Shown here: in pieces, positions 32,321 through 42,697 of the stretch
Position numbering within the stretch: position 1 is the stretch's first letter
Layout of the letters: each line of letters opens with the position of its first letter
NCBI GenBank assembly: GCA_050084515.1
Contig: CM114271.1
Span: forward strand, 31,806,001 to 31,870,000
Length of the DNA: 64,000 bases
Direction of reading: 5' to 3'
Origin: Blasia pusilla
Lineage: Eukaryota; Marchantiophyta; Marchantiopsida; Blasiales
Program-made: the position numbers and the translations under genes
Notes under the pieces: generated by a model
Told to the model about the DNA's origin: nothing
Database searches by the model: none
The model's input: the letters and a program-made list of their open reading frames with translations, nothing else

Positions 32321-33984
32321 CCTCATGCATCTACCTCTGAACAACGACTTCGTAGATCAAATAGAGTTACACATCTAGTTCATAGATTCATAAATGAAAG
32401 TTTCCTTACGACATATCATGCACATATGATGACTATCCTTCAAGAACAGAAGCCAAGTTGTTTTGAAAAAGATGCAAGTAAAGTCGAATGGATTGAAGCT
32501 ATGGAGGAAGAGCTTGCTGCATTAAGATATCAACAGACATGGGAACTGGTTGATATACCTTCTGGTAAGGAAGCTATTGGTTGCAAATGGATTTACAAAA
32601 TCAAGCGAAATCAAGATGGTACAATTATTAGATACAAAGCGAGATTGGTGGCTAAGGGCTATGCACAATAATATGGCATCGATTATGAGGAAACATTTAG
32701 CCCTATTGCAAAGATGGCGACTACAAGAATAGTGGTTGCAGTTGTACTAAGTAAGAAGTGGAGATTACATCACATGGACATCAAGAATTTTTTCTTGAAT
32801 GGAGATCTATACGAGGAGGTATATATGACTCAACCACTTGGATACGAGCATCCCAAGTTTCCATTTTGTGTATGCAGGTTGAAGAAAGCTCTATACGGGC
32901 TCAAACAAGCTCCAAGAGCTTGGTATGGCAAGATTACATACATCCTACAAGAGTTGGGTTTTAGGGTATGTGATTTTGACTCCTCGTTATATGTCTTGAG
33001 AGGACAAGATCATACAGTTCTCATTGTGTTGTATGTTGACGATCTCTTGATTACTGGGAGTACTGAAGAATTTGTAAAACAAGTCAAGCTTAAGCTACAA
33101 GAAAAATTTGATATGAAGGATTTGGGAGAACTCAAGTACTTCCTTGGTATTGAGTTTATCAAGGTCGGAGACAATATGCTCTTCGAATGCTTTCAAAATA
33201 TGGTATGATGGCTTGTAAGCCAATCTCTACAGCGTTGGACCACAGTGTGAAGCTAAGAATGGATGAAGGAGAGTTGCTTGCAGATTCTAATATGTACATG
33301 CGCATGGTTGGAAGTTTAATCTATCTAACTATAACCAGACCAGATTTAAGCTATGTTGTTGGCCTAGTGAGCCAATTTATGAAAGTACCTCAAAAACCTC
33401 ACCTTGATGTTGTGAGGAGGCTTATGCGGTATGTGAAATTCTCTATTCAATTCGGGCTTCAATTTGAACCTTCTCCGAGTTTTCAATTACAGGGATTTAC
33501 AGATGCTGATAGGGCAGGAAGCGTGTCTGATCAACACTCCACATCTGGTTATTCATTTACTTTAGGAAGCGCAACGATAAGTTGGGCTTCAAAGAAGCAA
33601 CCTACAGTTGCTTTATCTTCAACAGAGGCTGAGTACAGAGGAGCAACCAATGCAGCATTTGAGGCGGTGTGGCTTCATCGATTACTTGTTGAGATTAATG
33701 TTAGTAACTTAGGACCTAGTGTAATATATGTAGAAAATATTAGTAGCATCAAGCTTGCTAATAATCTTGTGTTTCATGGTCGTACAAAGCATGTTGAGGT
33801 GCACTATCATTTTATCAGAGAGAAAGTGCTTGCAGGAGAAATTGATCTTGTGTATATAGGTACAGATCAGCAAATTGCTGACATCTTTACAAAGGCATTG
33901 TCTAGAGATAAGTTTCAGATGTTTACAAATGATTTAGACGTTACACATATTGATATGAGCTTGAGGGGGAGTATTGAAGATTGA
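32321..33984 (+). pseudogene. Copia-1 reverse transcriptase and RNase H
   Basis: RT from EWIEAMEEELAALRYQQTWE through GCKWIYKIKRNQDG, NGDLYEEVYM and VLYVDDLLITGS (catalytic YVDD) to KYFLGIEF. RNase H follows with GFTDADRAGS, SSTEAEYRGATNAA and ADIFTKALSRDKF. A TAA at about 32669-32671, a frame change near 32700 and one near 33180 divide it. The final frame (33187-33984) stops inside the 3' LTR, as in copia-2. Confidence 0.9.
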
Positions 33985-34184
33985 GTTATAATCAAGCTTA
34001 TGAGACACCTGAACTGCTACATTTGGTTAAGGTTAGGGTTAGGGTTGCTTGTATATACCTTATGTAATTGAGAAGGGGACCATCCTCCACTCATTCTCTC
34101 ATTGAAAATTTCGTTATCCATGGTGGTGTGTATGTGTGTGAGAGCCATTTTCCACCAGTTGTGCTTCTTTAGCAGTTTTCCACA
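33972..34184 (+). repeat. Copia-1 3' LTR with internal deletion
   Basis: 213 bp from TATTGAAGATTGAG to TTTTCCACA, preceded by the polypurine tract TTGAGGGGGAG and followed by the TTTTA duplication. It is 99 bp shorter than the 5' LTR. The missing block lies between two TGGT copies in the 5' LTR, consistent with a short-homology deletion. Confidence 0.85.
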
Positions 34185-34600
34185 TTTTAACCTTCACCCT
34201 GAGTAACGCCCAGACCGAGGGCTAGAGAGGGCACCAAAGCGAGTTGTCGGGTTGAATCCGGGAAGGCCTAGCCTAGAGGTTGTGTGCCACCTGGTACTGT
34301 TGGCAGACGAGAAGTTGGATTTTCCAGTGGAGGAGGTAGAGATTTGCCATCTAGAGGTGTCTAGCTGGGGAGACGCAGGGCGTGAGGCTGGGATGGCTGC
34401 TCAGATAGAGGAGTTGCAGTAGTCGATTGCCACTATGACATTGTGGTTATCCGATGTTGGATCAGTTCAAGCCATGTTCATGATTATAAATGTTAGTCAC
34501 ATAAGACAATCCTATATGCTGAGCTTCCAAAACCAGTGGGGGAAGAAACTCTATCTATGGCATTTATCAATTTCTTTCCTGTGTATGGCTGATCTTGATC
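34185..34600 (+). pseudogene. Gyp3 gag remnant right of copia-1
   Basis: Resumes the gag immediately after the zinc knuckle (the residues after Cys-Phe match FDLHPE of Gyp1), followed by a decayed linker region. An EELQxSIATMTL stretch near 34410 corresponds to the EQLEQKLATM coil of Gyp1 gag. Homology fades after about 34600. Confidence 0.6.
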
Positions 34601-36180
34601 TCTAAAGCCATACAAATCACTATTTGGAAGAATTTAGACAGAGTATTACCAACCTCTCCACCCAACTCCATGCCTAGGATAAGAGCCATGTTTTCCTCTG
34701 TAATCCTCTGACATTAACTTTCTACGACGGGCATCACCATCCCTTCCATTCCCCAAGACAGGACCAACTGTAGCTCCACAAAACTCATCCCAAATAACTT
34801 TATACTCTTCCCAAGGCTCTCAAATCCAATCGGCAATGAACTTATTAAAAATGCAATAACACAAAGTGCCAATTTGGGCTTAGATTCATGTAGAGGATTC
34901 AAAATGATTACTCTAGGATACTGCCCCTTTGTGTACTCCCCAAAAGTACTTACAATCATTTCAGTACTTTTGGGGAGTACACATTTGTTGTTTTTCAAAG
35001 TGTCATATTTAGCCTCCCATCTGACAAAAAAAATAAAAATGATATTGAGTCTTGTCATCGTGAATATGTGGATTTTTAATTCAATTTGAATATATAGTTC
35101 AATCATACATATGCACAATGAAAAGGTGTAGCATTCCCCATTTGCATTCACCACGGCCTTTCTTTGATTCAAGTTTCATCTTCACCAAATATGACTTGTA
35201 CATCTCCTTGAATGCTATGGACTCGCTTTGATTTAGCTAATACTCTAGTCACTTCCTTGAATATTGCAGATCTTAGCCCAACACAAAAAGGAGGGAGTTT
35301 AGCCCTATTACGTTAAAGGGTCTTAAGGCCTAGCCTAGCTAAGTTCCTAGTAAAAAAATGAGCCACTTGTTGACCACCAAATTGCAACATTGCTTGAGCT
35401 ATGTCCTTTTTTTGCTCTAACGGGCACCCTTAGCAAATCTTTGTAAGTTACAAGCTACGTCTTGTAGAAAATCCCACAATACCTCCTTCCCACCAAAAGC
35501 ACCATTCCTATGCCCATTCACTATATTCCTAATAAAGAGTTACAAATCCTTCCTATCTACAACTACTCCTACCAATTCTTCTAAAAAAAATTTCTAGTAC
35601 TCAAGGCACACACTTTTTGTATCCCTCTTCCCTCTATGCACTAAAGCTTCCGCTTCGCTGTAGACCTGGCCACGAAAATCATCCTCACGCTTAATATAAT
35701 AACACTTGCTACATGTCATATTCTTATAGCCTCCTCCATTAAGTGACAACCTACAACACAACCAAAATATGTGTAGATGTTGAAAACCTGTACAACAATG
35801 GTTAGCTCACAATCCCACACATTGCTGCCAGGCTGATCATCCAATATGCCCTTAACATTCATATCCACTCTTCATTTCCACCTAACCTTTTCATCCCATG
35901 AGCCCCAACAAAGCAAGCTATGTCCAAGATTAATTTCTACCAACCCACCTCTATATGCATTGCTCCCTGCTTGGTACCTATCCTCCTTGAAGAATTTCAA
36001 AATAGAATTTCACGAGGGATGTTGGTCCCTTGGATCAGGCTTCCTAGGTCTTCCTCATTTTCCACATCTCACTACAATATCCTTAGATATTTCTTTGGTC
36101 TCCAATGCATTCAAATGATCACGGATGACCAAGTGTGTTCTTAAATTAGCTCCAAAGTCACCTTTCAAACGCGCGGCCCG
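34601..36180 (-). pseudogene. Anonymous region with decayed coding traces
   Basis: Minus-strand frames between about 35540 and 35160 look like a former protein: NGHRNGAFGGKEVLWDFLQD, FGGQQVAHFFTRNLARLGLK, LPPFCVGLRSAIFKEVTRVL, with a few stops between. I do not recognise the family. The rest of the stretch is AT-rich with no clear feature apart from the hairpin at 34931-34982. Confidence 0.3.
34931..34982. repeat. Perfect 20-bp hairpin
   Basis: GTGTACTCCCCAAAAGTACT at 34931-34950 is the exact reverse complement of 34963-34982, with a 12-nt loop. No adjacent gene end explains it. It could be a foldback element remnant or a local inverted duplication. Confidence 0.9.
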
Positions 36181-36400
36181 CACGAATCCCCGGTAGGTTA
36201 TTTGGAGCCCGCGCATGACTCATACATGGCGGGCTTGCGGCCTGTAGGGCTGCTTTGGGGGGCTGCAAGCCCGCCATGCACGGGCCTGAGTCCGCCCAAT
36301 GGGAACCCAACCTGCCTGTGGGCCACAAAACCAATGCAGGCTCGGCCACCCTGGGTGCCCGTTACCGGTTTGGCACGCTCGGGTGCGGGCCACGAGCAAG
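36180..36400. other. GC-rich island with 13-bp stem-loop
   Basis: A sharply GC-rich block within AT-rich DNA. ATGGCGGGCTTGC (36226-36238) and GCAAGCCCGCCAT (36265-36277) form a perfect 13-bp stem with a 26-nt loop. Open frames on both strands here reflect composition, not a recognisable protein. Confidence 0.6.
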
Positions 36401-36720
36401 GTTGCATGTGGACAAATTCTATGTACGTGGATATGTCCATGTCCGTGGAGTTATGTACGTCGTATGGAAGGACTTGTCCGTGTGGGCCCCACCTTTCCCT
36501 TCTTTCTCATTCCCCTTACTTGCCATTGTGTTTCATACTCCCCCATTTCTTCCTCCCTCCACCTCCACTCCCTCCTCCCTCGTTGCTCCTCTCATCCTTG
36601 CCTTGCCTTCCGTCATCGAATAAAAGTGTGGGTCCTACTTCTTGGAACCCATGTCTGTGGACATGTCTAGACTTGTCCGTCCATGTCCGTCCTAAGGAAG
36701 GACTTGTCCATTTTTGTGCA
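36400..36720. repeat. Dispersed repeat, copy 1
   Basis: Shares several blocks with 39475-39700: TGGAAGGACTTGTC, TTTCTCATCCC-like, and GGAAGGACTTGTCCAT. Both copies contain many GTCCATGTCC/GGACATG units. Family unknown; probably a non-autonomous element or an old duplication. Confidence 0.5.
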
Positions 36721-39474
36721 ATCATGGCCACGGGTAACCGTACCCGCAGAGACATGTCTATCCTAGGGATGGACATAAGTCTGTGGACATGGACATGTCC
36801 ACGGAAATGGAATTTGTTAATTTGTTATATTTTTTTGTTATCCACCCATCGGCTGAGCCACCTATTTGGCGTCCATGGCCACTTTTATACCCATTCACTT
36901 AGACACGACTAAAGAATGCAATCCAAATTTTACCTCTCAATTTTCCTAATATCCAAATTGGAGTATTAGAGAATATCTTGAATATTTTTTCCAAGACATA
37001 GGCTCCATGGTTTGAAGCATCAACACACACCATGCACGGGGTGGATTGCAATCTCTTTTCCTTTTCCGGTTTGGAAAAATTTTCTGCAACTACAACTACA
37101 AATCTACCAATGTTATCCTCTACAAATGCGGGATTAAGCTTCCAAACTATAATGGAACACCACATTCAAAATACAAATTATTCTCGCTCTTCTATGATAA
37201 GTTTTTTGGGATACAACTCCACAATAATCTTTGTTATCTCTCACATTCGCTCTCGAGGGGACATTTTGCATTTTCTTATGGGCGAATTTCCATATCATTA
37301 AACTTGCTTATAATGATGAGTAGAACACCATTTTGAGGTTGGCTATGCATCATATTTGCTTACAAGATGATCGCCATTGCAAATCCTCCACATATACCAT
37401 TTGGGCAGCCAAATGATTTGCCAATGATTTCCATAGTCATCCAACCCTATAATTAAATTTTCCACTCCTTGAATTTGTGCTTCCACATGGTTAATTAATC
37501 TCATTTAATCAAGAACTCAAACTTGTTGTAAGAGCTATAGAATCATATTAGAATGTGGATTGTCACTATGAAGTGAGAGTGCCATTGCCAATAGCAATCC
37601 AGATGAGTTTTTTCAATGATTTTTTGATAATAGGATGGTTTCTTTTGCACATAAAAGTCTCCATGTTGGGAAAAAAAATACGTGAAGGTCATACCAACGT
37701 GGAGTGGTGGACAAGACGCATAGGTTTCAGTGGTTTTGTGAAAGCGTAAAAGAAAGGTTGATATTTGTTAAGGATAGGCAAAAGAGGACCTTGGAAGATC
37801 AAAGGATCTTAGTCTCTCAAAGAAAATCTCAAGAAGGGTAGTAGATTAGAAATCCAAAGGAAAGAGATAGTCGATTAGAAAATTTTGATGTCGGCCTAGC
37901 GTAGAATGGACATATATGCTTGCAATAAAACTTAGACGGTCTCATTTTAAGATATGGGTTTGGTATGCAATGATATGGAATGAAAAATCTCACAGACATA
38001 AAGTTAAGTAGAGTGAAGAGTATTTAGGTGAAGGTATATTTAGGGAAGGTAAGTTGCAACCTAAAGCAAGTGTGGAGACAACTAAGGCTTCCAATAAGCT
38101 CAACATGAAGAGAATTGAGTAAGAATCAAAATATCGACAAATGAATTGAATGAATATGGAAAGAGAAACATGAAAGTTAGGTATATGCTCAAGATATAAG
38201 AAATCGTAGAGGCCTGATTGTGTGAAAGGATGCGTCTACATATGCTAGGAAGGAATAAGTGAATAAAGCGTATGGGAATTAACGATATACAAGTTCCTAG
38301 AGAGTAACAATGATGAGATGTACAAATTTGGTAAAATTCGTTGTGTTATCTCCGGATAGATGAAAAGGAGGAAACATCGAAACTGTTGGAGTCTAGATCT
38401 GGTGGATTCCAATTATACAAAATCTTCATAAAAAAATGAAAAAGATGTAAAGATTTGATGGAGACTCAACTAGGCAAACTTCTACATGGACATGAACAAG
38501 TTGTGTATAGGCAACGTCTTTGCAAGTATTGAGAAGGCTTGGAGGTATGGAAGGAACTTGGGCGGAGAGGTCTAGAGGTGTGAGGGAAAGTCGTAGATGG
38601 GCCTTGGAAAGCAACTCATGCCAAGGGATGGCGATGGAAACAAATTAGACACACCTAGCTCGAAGAGAGAAAGGATGAGTATGTTCACAAGAAGTGATTA
38701 GGAAGATATAGTACCAATATATAAAGGAGAACGAAGAGCATAGGTGGAAAAAATGTTTAGAAGCAAAAACTTACTCAGAGAGGTAGAGAAGAATTGAGCA
38801 AGACTAGAAAAAAACTTTGGAGTCTTTGGAATATTTACTTTTGTATTTCGCTAGATCATAAGTAAAGTAGAAATATCCATCCTCGATGGGATACTCACTA
38901 CATATTTAGTATCCAAAAGCAATTTTGTTAAAATCTTTGTAATCGATTGGGCCAGGTAAAGTTGATGTAGTGCGGTTTCCATTTTGCATTATAGAGGGAA
39001 TGGTTAATCATATTGGAGGGACATAAACGACCTTGGTTCCCAAACCAATTCATATGGATCAACTGCAGTTCATACTCAAATCCTCATCCTAGAAGCAGGT
39101 GCTTTTTGTTTTGGATGAATTCAACTCAAAACAAAAACTTGATCCATCGGGACTTATAGGCAAATCTCCATCAACTACAATAGATTATGAATCCCTTTAT
39201 GTCTTGACTGCTCTCAATGAGCTACCATATGCCATTGCTCCATATGCTCTCTTTGCGGAGTTCAATGATCCATGTTAGGCAATAATTTCAACATCCAAGC
39301 AAGTTTGATCTTTCAAGAGACATACCTAAAACACTCAAGGAGCACCGCTTACAATTTTGAAGCGGTTTTTTAGATCTTTCGGAAAAATATGCATGATCCC
39401 AATGAAATTGACTTATCCACACTACTCATCTATATTTGATAGAGAAACAACAATCTCAAAATGACAGACTTCCA
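36721..39474. other. Anonymous AT-rich region
   Basis: One minus-strand open stretch (36899-37165, 88 codons) reads coherently (FSKPEKEKRLQSTPCMV and DASNHGAYVLEKIFKIF), suggesting an old coding or transposase remnant that I cannot name. Elsewhere there are only short frames and purine-rich tracts (37740-38830). Confidence 0.3.
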
Positions 39475-39700
39475 AACAAGATTGCAAGTGGACAAAATCC
39501 ATGTCTGCGAACATACTTATGTCCGAGGACTTCCATCCGTCCAATGGAAGGACTTGTCTTTATGGGCCCTTCCTCCCACTTCTTTCTCATCCCACCCGTC
39601 ATTTACCTCCATGTCCTTGGATGTCCACATTTATTTGTCCATTTCCGCCTTGGGGAAGGACTTGTCCATGCTTCCAAGCATATATCCTTGCCCAAATCAA
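39475..39700. repeat. Dispersed repeat, copy 2
   Basis: Homologous in blocks to 36400-36720, in the same orientation, about 3 kb away. Contains AAGTGGACAAAATCCATGTC and AAGGACTTGTCCATGC. Confidence 0.5.
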
Positions 39701-42697
39701 ATCTTGAATACCACATCACATCAAGAATCAATGGGTTGGAACATATGGCCTAACACAAGATTTTGAGACTTGGAGATGATAAATACAAACTTAATTCAGC
39801 TTTGAGCCAAGATTTAAGAATACCTCGACACCACACTTCAATACCATGATATTGAAAGGTAAGTCCACACTTACTACTGATGAAATGGAAAGAAATGCAT
39901 ATTCCAAGATCCATTGGTGGATTGTAAGTGTCACAAATTGTAACCGGCTAGAAATTAGGTGACATATATATATATATATATATATATATCTCTTTCTCGG
40001 GTCCCAAGAAACTTGGGTTGGTTTTGCATGATATGTATCTGATTGTGTTTCCCCCTCCATTATTCTTGGGAGTATGCATCTCAATGTCCTAAGTGCACAT
40101 TCCAATTGCCATTCCCAATAAATTCTATCCGTAATTCAAAAGAAAGAGGAAAATCCCCACCACTCCTCACAAACAAAACATGGATCCAAACAAGGGATAC
40201 ATTGGGCACAAAATTTCGTTGTCCCACCAATTTTAGGACATGAAACATGCCCGACATGGAAATAAAAGGAATCATCATATTCTTTACCTATTTGATAATT
40301 GAATCACGATGGTCTGCGTGGAAAGACTATTAACTCAACTTCAAGGTTAACTCAACTCATAAATCTCCAAAGACGACTACTTGCTTAAATACAATAGGGA
40401 AATGATGACAGGTTTGAGAATTATTGCATTGTATCCACGTGAAGTTTCCATGTAGTACAATCTCCCACTGAACCAATCTAACTAAATTGGAGAGGATTGT
40501 GTGATGCTCACTCGAGAAAATCTAATGAGGACTCGTTCTTTGGTGGTTGACAATCAATCACTTTGGCCCAATCCTCATGGTTCAAAGGTATTATAAGCTT
40601 GCATACAGTACACAACAAATTTTCAATCCTAAATGATCAATTTCAGGAACTTCCATAGAATCCAAAAGACGAAAATCTGACAGACACGAGGAAGGCTCAT
40701 TTTGATTCAAATCTAGCTTTAAGGTGAAATTTTTTGCATTCCCTTCTTGTGAGCTACCCTGGAGTCCGAAATGAAAAAACACATGAAAGTTCATATTCCA
40801 CAAAACACACAATTCTGAATTACACAGATGGGACATGGCTTGGTCAATCATATGTCAAACATCATGATTTTGCCTTTCTAAGATAGTATTGGCCTCCAAA
40901 ACAAAGTTTCCATCTCTCCAAACAAATTTTACCATTTTGATCAGTGACTTCAACACTTAGGACCCCTCAAAACAGGTCTGCCAGGTGGATTACGCTCATG
41001 ATAAAATCTGTTATGCTTCATCTATTTTTGATTTCCCAGCATCCATGCTACCACATAGAAAGCCCTGCTTCACAAATCACCAATGATTTCAGTAGTCATT
41101 GTTGTTTCCAAGAATCATAATGTACGAACGAAATGAGTACATTTGTAGATGCAAGTGAGGCGCACCTCTGATCTATTGTTAACAGGAATCTTACAACCTG
41201 AATCTCATTTTCTTCAGTCTGTATCCTATGCCCTTAGTGACAAGTGGATTGTGAACGCGAATAAACTCTGTGGATATACCAATCTCCTCACAACCTTCCA
41301 TTCAAATTTCTTCTTCAACTCTATTACCTGCTCACATATAACTTCACTTGCAACCATCCTTTACCAGATGCAGGTCCCTACACTACCTAATATTACTGTG
41401 CGGATCCAATATTCCAATGATACCGCATGAAACCATTAGCCTTTCCTTTCAACACAGAACCAATCACAGATGGGTATAGCACACAAGATAATACACTGGC
41501 AAGGCCCTTAAATTTACCCAGTTTCATGACTGACTGCTGATGTAGGTACATCCCATTTCTGACTGTGCAGGGATGTCTCGCCATGAAATTTGCATTGCAG
41601 TCCACACCATGCATCAACCTCTCTCGTAAAAGTCCAGACAAGTCATATCCAAAGGGAAAGGAGATCAGCCCACTTCTTCATAGTGAACACATGTGCCCAG
41701 AGGGTTGCTAGTGCTAGAGATTCACATATGCAGTCTTTACGCTGAATATCTGGAACAGATCCCATAAAGTACATGTCTAGTGCGAGAGGCATTAACGCAA
41801 ATATAAATTTCAGAATTATTCACAAAATGATTCATGAGCTGTTTAACACTACTGTACAACTTAGAGCTCCTGTAGGATTCAACATTGTTTTGACTACTTT
41901 TGTGCCTATTTTCTTTCATATACCATAACCAATTCACTTGATCTACTCTCTTGACTACTGATGAAAAACATAGATAGCTCAGGTACATACCTTTTGATGA
42001 AAGAATTCAATGTGCATTAAAGGAACTTCCCAGTTCCACCCCTGAAGTTATTACATTACCGGTTTATGACTGATGAGAAACACCATGATGCAGGGTGCTG
42101 TTTTGTGTAGTCTCTGGCAGCTGCTGTTCATGACCATCAGACTTCCCAGCAGTCATTAAAACTGTGAGTCCACTAACTACAAATGTTGCTACACATATCT
42201 CCACTTCAAGAGGTCATTTAAGCTTGTGCAAGCTTTGCTCAACTTTCTCCATGGGATTAACCCATTCTATTGGGTGCACTGGCCACCCATAATATCTTGC
42301 TTGATCTGATTTCTTTTTCCATCTCGGGGTCTCAGATGTGCATCCACGCTGACTCTAACCATAATCTACCTTTTCTAGGATCAAAGATGCCCATGAGGAG
42401 GAGGATAACCTGGCAGAAGTAAAATATTTCGTACACAGGTATCGTTCTCTTACTTGCTTGCTTGACTTACTTTCAGTGCAACCATCATTTGATGTTACAG
42501 AGACCTAATTAATTCAATGGTCACACAATTGCACTCGGTTCACACCTGAACTCTTGGCTGGAATGAGATTGTCCCCAACAACAGTCAACAAGTGTAAACA
42601 TTTGCTTGCCAACAAACTGCCACAATGCAACTCCCAAATCCATTTACTATGTCGTCCCTGAGATTATGAGTATTTTAATTCAGAAGATTGACTGTTA
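39701..42697. other. Intergenic region and 3' flank of the WD40 gene
   Basis: No supported gene. Contains an (AT)n microsatellite at 39964-39989. The part next to 42697 should include the 3' UTR of the minus-strand WD40 gene; its end is not determined. Confidence 0.4.

Larger units (their letters stand above)
24095..34184 (+). mobile_element. Copia-1: Ty1-copia retrotransposon carrying nested LINE insertions
   Basis: Plus-strand Ty1-copia element with order gag, protease, integrase, RT, RNase H. It is flanked by the 5-bp duplication TTTTA (24090-24094 and 34185-34189) in the gag zinc knuckle of Gyp3. 5' LTR 24095-24406, primer-binding site 24407-24418, polypurine tract at about 33961-33971, 3' LTR 33972-34184. 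LINE B (27448-32320) and a 70-bp LINE tail (27001-27070) are inserted in it, and the protease region carries an inverted duplication. The same family occurs at 58483-63760. LTR termini are TA...CA rather than TG...CA. Confidence 0.9.

Noticed and set aside
36202-36912. 236-codon plus-strand open frame
   Set aside because: It runs through the GC-rich hairpin island and the GTCCATG-rich repeat, with competing frames of similar length on both strands; composition explains it.
39964-39989. (AT)n tract as an origin or regulatory element
   Set aside because: A plain dinucleotide microsatellite; a similar one lies at 42846-42868 in an intron.
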